Assembly: GCA_039814575.1 (NCBI GenBank)
Contig: JBCCAY010000010.1
Location: 67,913-131,912, forward strand
Direction: 5' to 3'
Length of the DNA stretch: 64,000 bases
Source: MED-G105 sp039814575
GTDB lineage: Bacteria; Pseudomonadota; Alphaproteobacteria; Caulobacterales; Parvularculaceae
This document shows, piece after piece, positions 28,175-36,595 of this stretch (within the stretch, counting starts at the first letter, position 1; the number at the start of each line of letters is the position of its first letter). A model generated the notes under the pieces. That model was given only the letters and a program-made list of their open reading frames with translations. It made no database searches and had not been told where the DNA came from. The position numbers and the translations under genes are program-made.

Positions 28175-30625
28175 ATGGGCAAGTCTCCACCCAGTTCAGC
28201 AAGCATTGTTATTGTCGGCGGCGGCATCATTGGATGCAGCATCGCCTATCATCTCGCTAAGTATGGCGAATCAGACGTCGTGCTCTTGGAGCGCAAGAAA
28301 CTCACCTGCGGCACGACCTGGCACGCTGCAGGGCTTTTGACGACGCTGCGACATTCAGAGAACGCGACGAAACTCGCCAAGTACACGCTTGATCTGTTTA
28401 AAACGCTTGAGGAGGAAACCGGCCAAGCGACAGGCGTTATCAACACTGGCTCTATTCAAATTGCATCAGACGATGTTCGCCTCGAAGAGATGCGACGCGG
28501 CTGTGCAATGGCCGATTGTTTCGGTGTTGCAAACCGTGAAATCACGCCTTCCGAAATCCAAGAACATTGGCCGCTTGCTGACGTTTCAGACATTAGCGCG
28601 GGCTTTTACTTCCCAGAAGACGCCAGAACGAACCCGACGGATACGACAATGGCGCTCGCAAAGGGCGCGCGCAGCGGCGGCGTTCAGATCTTCGAAGATG
28701 TTGGCGTCAACGACATAGCTATAAGAGACGGAAAAGTTGTTGGTGTAGATACCGACCAAGGTCGTATTGATGCCGACATTATAGTGAACTGCACGGGTAT
28801 GTGGGCGCGTGACCTTGCTGCGAAATCGGGCGTCAATGTTCCCCTCCATCCGGCAGAACACTATTATCTTATTACAGAGAATATGAAGGGTCTCCATCAG
28901 ACCCTTCCAATTCTGCGCGATCCCGGCAATTCAGCTTATTACCGTGAAGAAACCGGCAAATTAATGTTGGGTTTGTTTGAGCCCGTCGCCGCGACATGGG
29001 GCGAAGACGGAATTCCGAACGACTTTTCATTCGACGAACTCCCGCCAGATTGGGACCGGATGCTGCCTTACATTGAAAAAGCGATGGCGCGCGTTCCCTC
29101 CATGGCGAACGCAGGCATTAAGCTTTTGTTCTGCGGACCGGAGAGTTTTACGCCCGACCATAACTATCTCATGGGTGAGGCGCCGGGAAATAAGAATTAC
29201 TTCGTAGCCGCCGGATTTAACTCGCTGGGGATTTTATCGAGCGGCGGCGCCGGTATGATCATGGCGAATTGGATTATGAACGGCCATCCGCCAATGGACG
29301 TCTTCGACGTCGATCTGAGACGGGCGCACGATTTTCAGCGCAATCCGACATTCTTAAGAGATCGCATCAAAGAATCCCTTGGTTTGGGCTACCAATACCA
29401 TTGGCCGTTTCGCCAATATGAAACGGCGCGGAACGTCAAACGCTTGGTGCTTCACGATCGCGTTGAAGCGGCGGGCGCATGTTTTGGCGAATCCGCCGGT
29501 TGGGAGCGTCCAAATTGGTATGCGCCCGCCGGCGTTGAACCAAAGTATGACTACAGCTTCAAACGTCAGAATTGGTTCGAACACAATGCCGAAGAACACC
29601 GCGCCGTCCGCGAGAACGTAGGCGTGTTTGAGCAAAGCTCGTTCTCAAAATTCCTGGTTCAGGGACGCGACGCTGAGAAGGCGCTTAACTGGATTTGTAC
29701 GAACAACGTATCCGTTCCCAATGGGAAAGCTGTTTATACCCAGTTATTAAACGCTCGCGGGGGCATTGAGGCGGACCTCACCGTAACGCGCATGGCCGAC
29801 GACTGTTATCTCATCGTCACGGCGCCCTTCACTCACAATCATGTCTTGAATTGGATTAGAGATAATATTCCGAACGACGCGCATTGTGTCGCTACGGATA
29901 TAACCGGCGCCTATGGCATGCTGAACGTTCAAGGGCCGCAATCCCGCGCTTTGCTCGGCGCGTTGACGGACGACGATATATCAAATGACGCCTTCCCATT
30001 TGGCGTTATGCGCGACATCAATATCGGCTATCAGACCGTCAAAGCGCTGCGCATAACGTATATGGGCGAATTGGGGTGGGAGTTATATACGCCGACAGAG
30101 TATTTGGTGTCCGTCTATGATGCGTTGATCGAAAAGGGCGAGAGCTTCGATCTAAAACACTGCGGATATCATACCCTCGGCTCCTTGCGCATCGAAAAAG
30201 CCTATCGCGAATGGGCGCATGATATTGGCGCGGACGACACGCCGTTAGAAGCCGGGCTCGGCTTTGCGTCCGATTTCGAAAAAGACGGAGGGTTTTTGGG
30301 CCGCGAAGCGCTTATCGCACAAAAAAAGGGCAAGCCCTTAACAAAGCGGCTCGTGCAGTTCCTTCTCGACGATCCGGAACCGCTTCTTTACCACGACGAG
30401 CCCATCCTCGTTGACGGTGAAATCAATGGGGTGACGACGTCTGCAATGTATGGCCATACATTAGGCGGCGCTGTCGCCATGGGCTATTTAACAAATGAAG
30501 GCGGGGTGACGACGGAATGGCTCGCCGAACGTCAAATCGAAATTCGCATCGGTACTGAACGTTTCACTGCAAAGGCGTCGTTAAAGCCCCTCTATGACCC
30601 TAAGAACGAACGCCCGAAAGCGTAG
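28175..30625 (+). CDS. Dimethylglycine/sarcosine dehydrogenase-like flavoprotein (DAO + GcvT domains)
   Basis: 816 residues. The N-terminal FAD-binding DAO domain begins IVIVGGGIIGCSIAYHL (11-27). It has the CGTTWHAAGLL motif, whose histidine (H50) is the covalent FAD attachment site in dimethylglycine and sarcosine dehydrogenases. The C-terminal half (from about 430) is a folate-binding GcvT domain (GVFEQSSFSKFLVQG, GELGWELY). The family removes N-methyl groups, delivering the C1 unit to tetrahydrofolate. Control by site A would tie it to the amine-oxidation block. The true substrate may be another N-methylated amine or amino acid. The last 26 bases overlap the convergent flavodoxin-fold gene. 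Confidence 0.88.
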   Translation: MGKSPPSSASIVIVGGGIIGCSIAYHLAKYGESDVVLLERKKLTCGTTWHAAGLLTTLRHSENATKLAKYTLDLFKTLEEETGQATGVINTGSIQIASDDVRLEEMRRGCAMADCFGVANREITPSEIQEHWPLADVSDISAGFYFPEDARTNPTDTTMALAKGARSGGVQIFEDVGVNDIAIRDGKVVGVDTDQGRIDADIIVNCTGMWARDLAAKSGVNVPLHPAEHYYLITENMKGLHQTLPILRDPGNSAYYREETGKLMLGLFEPVAATWGEDGIPNDFSFDELPPDWDRMLPYIEKAMARVPSMANAGIKLLFCGPESFTPDHNYLMGEAPGNKNYFVAAGFNSLGILSSGGAGMIMANWIMNGHPPMDVFDVDLRRAHDFQRNPTFLRDRIKESLGLGYQYHWPFRQYETARNVKRLVLHDRVEAAGACFGESAGWERPNWYAPAGVEPKYDYSFKRQNWFEHNAEEHRAVRENVGVFEQSSFSKFLVQGRDAEKALNWICTNNVSVPNGKAVYTQLLNARGGIEADLTVTRMADDCYLIVTAPFTHNHVLNWIRDNIPNDAHCVATDITGAYGMLNVQGPQSRALLGALTDDDISNDAFPFGVMRDINIGYQTVKALRITYMGELGWELYTPTEYLVSVYDALIEKGESFDLKHCGYHTLGSLRIEKAYREWAHDIGADDTPLEAGLGFASDFEKDGGFLGREALIAQKKGKPLTKRLVQFLLDDPEPLLYHDEPILVDGEINGVTTSAMYGHTLGGAVAMGYLTNEGGVTTEWLAERQIEIRIGTERFTAKASLKPLYDPKNERPKA

Positions 30626-31187
30626 CGGCGAATTCACTGCCCAACGTACGACTCCGATCAAGTATGCTCTCTACGTGCTTCTCACCTTCGATGGCGCCAT
30701 AAAGCATTTCGATGCGTGGTCGTTCGACGCCGCAATAGTCGAGGACGCCGACTTTCAGCTGCGTATTGATGGCGTCATCATACCTTCTTTTGATATAGGC
30801 GTCCTTATCATTGCCCGCGATCGCCAGCATCCACACGTCTTTATGGGGATAATCACGGCCACCATAAGCCCAGCCATGGTTGAAAACGCGGTCAATCCAT
30901 CCTTTCAACATCGCCGGAAACGACCACCACCATATGGGAAAGACTAGAACCGTTGCAGCGTTTCGCTCAATGCGCGCCATCTCATGCCGCACAGCGTTCG
31001 AATAGCGTTTTTCCGGATCATGCCAATCCGGCTCGTCGTCGATCGTCAAACGGGGATCAAACTCCTCGCGATAGAGATCAGCGACATCAAATTCAACGCC
31101 GGCGGCGCTCTCACGAAAAGCAGTCGAAACAGCCATGGTCAATGAGTCGATACGTGGATGACATTCTACTAGCAGGGATTTCGTCAT
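30600..31187 (-). CDS. NAD(P)H:quinone oxidoreductase-like flavodoxin-fold protein
   Basis: 195 residues. The flavodoxin-like fold starts KSLLVECHPRIDSLTMAV. The FMN phosphate loop region is of the NQO/KefF/MdaB type. VLVFPIWWWSFPAMLKGWIDRVF (shown in part) is the strongest family signature, followed by HGWAYGG. The protein would reduce quinones or azo compounds by two electrons in the cytosol. Its 3' end overlaps the 3' end of the flavoprotein gene by 26 bases on the opposite strand. Confidence 0.88.
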   Translation of the reverse strand: MTKSLLVECHPRIDSLTMAVSTAFRESAAGVEFDVADLYREEFDPRLTIDDEPDWHDPEKRYSNAVRHEMARIERNAATVLVFPIWWWSFPAMLKGWIDRVFNHGWAYGGRDYPHKDVWMLAIAGNDKDAYIKRRYDDAINTQLKVGVLDYCGVERPRIEMLYGAIEGEKHVESILDRSRTLGSEFAATLSGVRS

Positions 31188-31234
31188 TGACTTTGTTCCT
31201 TCATCATCCTCGACGACTCTACGCTCAGCGACAA

Positions 31235-31270
31235 AAAACGCCGCAGGAAAGCGCTTCTCTGCGGCGTTTT
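31235..31270 (-). terminator. Terminator of the TonB receptor gene
   Basis: A 12-bp stem (AAAACGCCGCAG at 31235-31246 with its complement at 31259-31270) and, reading the minus strand, a TTTTTT run after the stem. It lies about 20 bases past the stop of the TonB-dependent receptor. Confidence 0.88.
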
Positions 31271-31292
31271 CAAATCATTGATTGCTTGCTTA

Positions 31293-33575
31293 CTAGAACC
31301 TCACAGACACCGATCCGCCGAAGATCCGTGGCGGTCCAAAAACCTGGATAGTGTTTCCAAAGAAGCCAGAAAGGTCGAAGGCGTATGTTTGGTTTTCTTC
31401 GTTCGCGAGGTTGCGAACAAAGAGCGCCGCTTCGGCGTTCGTCTCGCCAATTTGGAACCCATAGCTGAGGCGCGCATTCATCAATACGTATGCGTCCCCT
31501 GTAACGAGCGGCCCGTTAATGGTGTTGTAAGACTGCTCACCGGTATAGAACCCGTCGAATTGAATGGCGAACGTATCATCACCATTAACTGGGAACTCCT
31601 TGCGAATGAGCCAGTTCGCCGTGACATCCGGCGCGAGCACAAAGTTCTGGTCAGCGAATGTTCCGGGCCCAACTTCGACGTCGAATACGGTGGCGTCGAG
31701 CAATGACAGACCCGCTCGAATTTCGAGTCCGTCTGTCGGCGCCGCGATCACCTCAAGCTCACCGCCATACATCTCAGCCTCGAAATTGCGCACGACGCTA
31801 GCAAGACCGACAAAAATGAACCCTTGATAATCGGTGTAGTCGTAATAGAAGCCGCTAGCGTTTACGCGCAGTCGGTTCTCAAGCAGGTCCGCCTTAACGC
31901 CAACTTCGTATGCGTCGAGCTTTTCAGGCTCAAAGGCGAGCTCATCCACGGTCAAGAAGCCGTCCAACGGGGCTGTGAAACTGCCGGCCTTAACGCCGCG
32001 ATTATACCCAGCATAGAGCAGAACATCATCCGTCGGTGAATATTCGATCTGTGCTTTCCACGTGAAGAAATCATCGTTCAGTTCAAGATCGGTCAAACCT
32101 TCGTCGATTAAGAACCCGCCGCCAAGGATGAAATCCTCACACGTTGTATTCGGCGCAATAGACGGGTCCGGGTCGTTCACGCAGCTTCCTAGGATGCTGT
32201 AGTCTTTATTATCAGACGTCCAACGACCGCCGACGATAAATCTAAGTTGATCGTTGAGGTCATATTCGAGTTGACCGAACAGCGCATGCGCCGTTGTTTC
32301 CAATGTGTAGTCAAGGTCAATGCCGTAGCCGAAACCGTCAAAAACGCCTGGACCGCCTGCGCCGGTCACAGCTGGGAATTGGAACGTGCTAAAATAATCG
32401 CCGTCAATATTCAGAAAATAATAGCCAGCTTGCCAGGTCAGAGCGCCGGACTGACCGTCGAGGCGCAACTCGCCGGTGAGCGTGCTGGCGTCTTGATCCG
32501 TCCCGAACGTCGCGACGTTAAAAGGGCCGCCGTCATCGTCTTCTTGGTATGTTTTTTCTGAATTCGAATAGTTCAGAATAGCGACAAGATTGAAATTCTC
32601 ACCCGTATAATTGAAGTCACCGGTGTAAGAAATCGACTCCTTATCGACGAACCCGCGAATATTCGGCGCTTCCGCATTGACCTCAGCGATCACCGGCGTG
32701 CCGTAAAAGTCCGTTGTCGTTAAGTCGATCACGCCGGCGGGCGTCGGCACTGTGTCATAAGCATTGCCAATATTGTCTACGACGCCATAGTTCAGCGTAA
32801 AGCCAAGAACAGCGTTCTCGGCGACATCAAAATCGATCTGAGCACGAAGGTTTTGATGGTCGCGGCCGCGGAAGTCTTCTGCGCCGTCTTCTGAGGCAGC
32901 GGGGAAACCACCGAACGCATTATCGCGCGCCGGCTGCACGCCGACATTTCTGTTCTCAAAGTAGCCGTCGGCATTATCGCTCATGAACGACAAACGCGCA
33001 CGGATCGAATCGCTAAGCGGTCCCGAAACCGCGCCTTCGAGCCGAATTTGATTGAACTCGGCGATCGTCACCGTTCCATACCCTTCGAACTCATCGGTCG
33101 GCTCATTTGTGATTATATGAACAAGCCCACCCGTCGCATTCCGTCCGAAAAGCGTGCCTTGCGGTCCTTTCAACACCTCAACCCGGCTGACATCAAATAA
33201 TTCAGACGTGGTCTGGCTGGTGGTCGCTAAGTATACGCCATCGAGATAAACGGCACTTGGGGCTTCTTGGTGATCGGCGAAATCATTTTGTGAGATGCCG
33301 CGAATAGAAAAGAGACCGGTTGAACTCCCCCCGGAGAACGACGTAGCAATGAGGCCTGGGGTTTGGAAAGCGATGGCTTCGGAATCGCGCCACCCTAATT
33401 CTTCAACCTGGGTCCCTGAAAACGCCGAAATAGCGATACCGACATCTTGTGCGGATTGCTCTCGTTTTTGGGCTGTCACGACAATCGTGTCGACTTCAGC
33501 CAAGGCCGCCGTGGCCGATAGACCAAGCGCAATCGGCGCCATAGCCGCTCGCATCAAAAACTTGCCTTTGGTCAC
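31293..33575 (-). CDS. TonB-dependent receptor (no signalling domain)
   Basis: 760-residue outer-membrane active transporter. Signal peptide about 1-26 (cleavage near ALAEVD), TonB box DTIVVTAQ, plug domain (SAVYLDGVYLATTSQ, VEVLKGPQGTLFGRNATGG) and a 22-strand-type barrel ending in SVRF. It starts with GTG, preceded by GGGAGGG. It lacks an N-terminal STN domain, so it does not signal through FecR. The palindrome at 33672 lies about 105 bases upstream, which places it in the same putative regulon as the amine oxidase operon transcribed away from it. A role in uptake of the amine substrate is inferred. Confidence 0.92.
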   Translation of the reverse strand: MTKGKFLMRAAMAPIALGLSATAALAEVDTIVVTAQKREQSAQDVGIAISAFSGTQVEELGWRDSEAIAFQTPGLIATSFSGGSSTGLFSIRGISQNDFADHQEAPSAVYLDGVYLATTSQTTSELFDVSRVEVLKGPQGTLFGRNATGGLVHIITNEPTDEFEGYGTVTIAEFNQIRLEGAVSGPLSDSIRARLSFMSDNADGYFENRNVGVQPARDNAFGGFPAASEDGAEDFRGRDHQNLRAQIDFDVAENAVLGFTLNYGVVDNIGNAYDTVPTPAGVIDLTTTDFYGTPVIAEVNAEAPNIRGFVDKESISYTGDFNYTGENFNLVAILNYSNSEKTYQEDDDGGPFNVATFGTDQDASTLTGELRLDGQSGALTWQAGYYFLNIDGDYFSTFQFPAVTGAGGPGVFDGFGYGIDLDYTLETTAHALFGQLEYDLNDQLRFIVGGRWTSDNKDYSILGSCVNDPDPSIAPNTTCEDFILGGGFLIDEGLTDLELNDDFFTWKAQIEYSPTDDVLLYAGYNRGVKAGSFTAPLDGFLTVDELAFEPEKLDAYEVGVKADLLENRLRVNASGFYYDYTDYQGFIFVGLASVVRNFEAEMYGGELEVIAAPTDGLEIRAGLSLLDATVFDVEVGPGTFADQNFVLAPDVTANWLIRKEFPVNGDDTFAIQFDGFYTGEQSYNTINGPLVTGDAYVLMNARLSYGFQIGETNAEAALFVRNLANEENQTYAFDLSGFFGNTIQVFGPPRIFGGSVSVRF

Positions 33576-33671
33576 GTTTTTCCCTCCCTCTATCGCTATT
33601 CGTCCGCTGCGGCGGCGAATTTGCGCGCGAATTCAAGGCATCAGCTTTTTAGGGTTCTTAGCCCTGAACAA

Positions 33672-33687
33672 TACCATCTTCGGGGTA
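33672..33687. promoter_or_regulatory. Candidate LuxR-type operator, site B
   Basis: TACCAT-CTTC-GGGGTA: the right arm is intact and the left arm has mismatches. Same 16-bp layout as the other sites; it lies about 105 bases upstream of the TonB receptor start. Confidence 0.6.
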
Positions 33688-33780
33688 TCCATTCGACGCC
33701 GGCCAATTGCGTGGCATTAACGCATCAGAGTCTCGCTCGGCAGCCACCAATGGTGAATGCTAAATTCGCGATTTCGCCCC

Positions 33781-33796
33781 TACCCTTTAAGGGGTA
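33781..33796. promoter_or_regulatory. Candidate LuxR-type operator, site C
   Basis: TACCCT-TTAA-GGGGTA, one mismatch between arms, about 130 bases upstream of the amine oxidase ATG. Confidence 0.7.
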
Positions 33797-33920
33797 TTGT
33801 TAAGACCGCTCGAGCAACCAAAAATTTTTACAATGAACCATTCGCGTATGAGCGAATTAAGCGTTGTTCTCCACACGCTTAGCGCCATTCGCTTCCAACC
33901 CGAAGGAAGGTCCCAAAACG

Positions 33921-35420
33921 ATGGCGTCAGATGTGAATAACAAGCAAAAAATAACTGGTTCGACGTCTGAGGAAAATGATTCCGCTGATGTGTCTCGGCG
34001 AAAATTCATCGCCGCCGCGGCCATATCAACGGCCGGGGTCGTCACCGCCTGCGCAAACCCCAATGTGGACGCCGCAGCGGACACGACCGAGGAAAAGTCC
34101 GCCGCTCCCGCAACCGGTGGAACATCCGACTATGATGTCGTCGTGATCGGCGGCGGTATGGCCGGCGCCAGCGCCGCGCGGGAAACAAGTAAGGCCGGAC
34201 TTCGAACGCTATTGTTAGAAGCACGGAACCGCCTTGGCGGCCGCACTTATTACGCGCCGTTCGGCGATAAGAACATCGAACTCGGGGCCAATTACTTATA
34301 TTGGTTACAGCCGCACATTTGGGCAGAGGTAACGCGATACAAATTGCCCATCGATGACACGCCCGCCGCCGTCAACCCGGATCGTTGGGTCTATCTAAAA
34401 GACGGCAAGCCAGTCGAAGCGGACATCGCAACATTCTGGCCCAAGGTCGATCAGGCGCTTGCCGATTATTGCTCAATGTCTCGCGAGGTCTTCCCACAGC
34501 CATACGATCCGTTCTTTACGGATGAATGGAAAAAATATCAGACATTGACCATCCAAGATAGGATCGACCAACTCGACCTCGAAGACGATGTGCGCGTCAA
34601 TCTCACCGCGATATGGTCAATCATGTCCCATGCGCCGTGTAAGGATGGCGGCTTTCTCGAAATGCTGCGGTGGTGGGCTAATCTTGGCAATAACTCAATC
34701 GATTTCAACAACGCTGTTTCTCGATATAAACTAAAGAACGGTACGATCTCATTAATCAATGCGATGCTCGACGACAGCACCGCCGAAGTGCGGCTGAATG
34801 CGCCCATCGCGCGTGTTTCGCAGAACGGCACGGGGGTTCAAGTATCCCTCGAAGACGGTCAAACGGTCACGGCGAAAAAAGTCATCGTCACGATGCCGCT
34901 GAACACATGGACCGATGTTGAGTTTGAGCCGGCTCTTTCAGAGGTCAAACTAGCCACGTCACGTGAAAAACATGTGGGCAACGGCAACAAGCTACACGCG
35001 AAAACGAAGCAAGACATCGGCAATGTTTTCCTCACCGCAGACGATAGTTTCGGGCCGCTGCAATATGGTTATACCGAAAGCACCGGACCGTCAGGCACAA
35101 CGCTATTGTCATACGGCCTCGATGGCGGGTTCGACGTCAACAATCTCGAGATCGTGCAGTCGATGTTGCAACGCTTCTTGCCCGAAGTCGAACTTGAATC
35201 CACTTATGGCTATCAGTGGCTTTACGATCCATTTTCGAAAGGCACCTGGTGTACGCTTCGGCCCCACCAATTTAAATTGGTGCCCGAACTGCAACGCGCG
35301 GAAGGTGACATTCATTTCGCTTCTGCGGACATCGCAACCATGTGGCGCGGTTGGATGGACGGCGGGATAGAAATGGGCGTACGGACGGGGCAAACCGTTG
35401 CGCAAGAATTGGTGTCTTAA
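33921..35420 (+). CDS. Tat-exported flavin amine oxidase / dehydrogenase
   Basis: 499 residues from the ATG at 33921 (ribosome binding site GAAGGAAGG); a TTG 57 bases upstream in the same frame was rejected. The start carries a twin-arginine signal SRRKF (R26-R27), a hydrophobic stretch and a possible lipobox VVTAC (C44), so the enzyme works in the periplasm. The FAD domain has VVVIGGGMAGASAAR (74-87) and LLEARNRLGGR, the canonical monoamine-oxidase-family signature. A C-terminal FASADIATMWRGWMDGGIEMG closes the FAD site. The next gene, a cytochrome c, overlaps by one base. Nicotine oxidoreductase NicA2 is a Tat-type enzyme of this family that uses a cytochrome c instead of oxygen; the same is inferred here. 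Substrate unknown. Confidence 0.9.
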   Translation: MASDVNNKQKITGSTSEENDSADVSRRKFIAAAAISTAGVVTACANPNVDAAADTTEEKSAAPATGGTSDYDVVVIGGGMAGASAARETSKAGLRTLLLEARNRLGGRTYYAPFGDKNIELGANYLYWLQPHIWAEVTRYKLPIDDTPAAVNPDRWVYLKDGKPVEADIATFWPKVDQALADYCSMSREVFPQPYDPFFTDEWKKYQTLTIQDRIDQLDLEDDVRVNLTAIWSIMSHAPCKDGGFLEMLRWWANLGNNSIDFNNAVSRYKLKNGTISLINAMLDDSTAEVRLNAPIARVSQNGTGVQVSLEDGQTVTAKKVIVTMPLNTWTDVEFEPALSEVKLATSREKHVGNGNKLHAKTKQDIGNVFLTADDSFGPLQYGYTESTGPSGTTLLSYGLDGGFDVNNLEIVQSMLQRFLPEVELESTYGYQWLYDPFSKGTWCTLRPHQFKLVPELQRAEGDIHFASADIATMWRGWMDGGIEMGVRTGQTVAQELVS

Positions 35421-35953
35421 TGACAATTTTGGCACACAATTCAAAGGCGCGATCAGCGGGCGCAGCAATCTTTTCAATGTTGGCGTTCGCCGCCTGCGGC
35501 GGTCCAACTTCACAAGGACCAAGCCCAGCGTCGGACAGTTCGCTAGCCCAGCAACCATCCGTGCCCGATCCCCCTGCCCCTGCGGTGAACGACACTCCCG
35601 AACCAAGGCGCGGAATCACCGAAGCGCTCGCGGAAATGAACGAGGGCTGCGACCGCGCGCTTGCAAAGACGACAATTACGCAATGCCGCGTTTGTCATAG
35701 TCTCGACGACGGCAAACCAAATCTGACCGGCCCAAACCTTTATGGCGTTTATGGTCGAAAGGCCGCCGCTTTAGAGAATTTCGCCTATTCGCCTAAATTG
35801 AGAAATGCTGAAATTACCTGGGATGATGAAACGCTTGATCAATTTCTTGAAAATCCACCCCAATATCTACCCGGTAACCGCATGGCCTTTGGGGGCGTCC
35901 GCGACGCAAACGCCCGCGCCGCTCTGATCTGCGCCTTGAAGGCGCTAAAATAG
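35420..35953 (+). CDS. c-type cytochrome lipoprotein, probable electron acceptor of the amine oxidase
   Basis: 177 residues starting at an ATG that overlaps the oxidase stop (TAATG), so translation is coupled. A lipoprotein signal (SMLAFAAC, C26) and a Pro/Ser-rich linker precede a class I cytochrome c domain. The heme motif is CRVCH (89-93), followed by LTGPNLYGVYGRKAA and the probable axial methionine in LPGNRMAF. The architecture fits membrane-anchored periplasmic electron transfer. The coupling makes it the likely acceptor for the flavoprotein, passing electrons on to the terminal oxidase. Confidence 0.9.
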   Translation: MTILAHNSKARSAGAAIFSMLAFAACGGPTSQGPSPASDSSLAQQPSVPDPPAPAVNDTPEPRRGITEALAEMNEGCDRALAKTTITQCRVCHSLDDGKPNLTGPNLYGVYGRKAAALENFAYSPKLRNAEITWDDETLDQFLENPPQYLPGNRMAFGGVRDANARAALICALKALK

Positions 35954-35968
35954 AGGAAGAGAACGCTC

Positions 35969-36460
35969 ATGACCGTGCGCACAAACAAAACGGCGACCCG
36001 GTCGGCGATTGGCGCCGCTATGGCTTGCACTGTTTTCCCATCGACGGCGATCGCCGGTGACAATGCGGTGCTGGACGCGGTTGATTGGTATAAAAACATA
36101 TACGCCGTCAGTTTCGTCGAAAATGATCCAGATTTCTTTTCCCACTATGCCGACTATGTCTTCTTAGGCTTCGGCGAGAATGTCGGCTATCAAGAAAATC
36201 CCAATATCGAAGCGGAAATGTCCGCTTATATTGAAAGTTGGGTGGAAAAGGGATGGACCAACAGCGCACTCCAATCCGTAGAGGGGACTGCGATCGATTC
36301 AAAAACTGTTCTGTTGACGTCGCACTGGAAAATAACGTCGGCTGATGGCGAGAGTGTCACCAAGTGTACGATGCCGGGTTGGAAATACATCGTCGTCGAC
36401 ACCAAAGCAGGATGGCGTATTATTTCCGAATTCGAAGCGCCTTGTATGACCAAGAATTAG
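35969..36460 (+). CDS. Secreted NTF2-like (SnoaL-type) protein
   Basis: 163 residues with a signal peptide (about 1-29, cleavage near AIAGDN). The remainder fits the cone-shaped NTF2/SnoaL fold: VDWYKNIYAVSFVENDPDFFSHYADYVFLGF and a final strand AGWRIISEFEAPC (residue runs given as landmarks). It is the third gene of the amine oxidase operon, 15 bases after the cytochrome gene. The fold is used both as an enzyme and as a binding protein; a role in handling the oxidised product is only a guess. Confidence 0.75.
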   Translation: MTVRTNKTATRSAIGAAMACTVFPSTAIAGDNAVLDAVDWYKNIYAVSFVENDPDFFSHYADYVFLGFGENVGYQENPNIEAEMSAYIESWVEKGWTNSALQSVEGTAIDSKTVLLTSHWKITSADGESVTKCTMPGWKYIVVDTKAGWRIISEFEAPCMTKN

Positions 36461-36595
36461 GACCAGATAATAGCCCCTAGTCCTATAGATTTGAGTTTCC
36501 CGCCGAATTCGTAATCGTCAGTGAGTTACCTACTCAGGCGATCCAACGCACCGATTTGGTCGAGCCTCGTGACCTTGCATTGATTGTTTTAGTGC

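Larger units (their letters stand above)
33576..33920. other. Divergent control region with two palindromes
   Basis: 345 bases between the receptor and amine oxidase starts, with operator sites B (33672) and C (33781). No gene is supported. GAAGGAAGG at 33902 is the ribosome binding site of the amine oxidase. Confidence 0.6.

Noticed and set aside
33864..33920. Upstream TTG start for the amine oxidase
   Set aside because: The ATG at 33921 has a good ribosome binding site and directly precedes a normal Tat signal; the extra 19 residues add nothing conserved.
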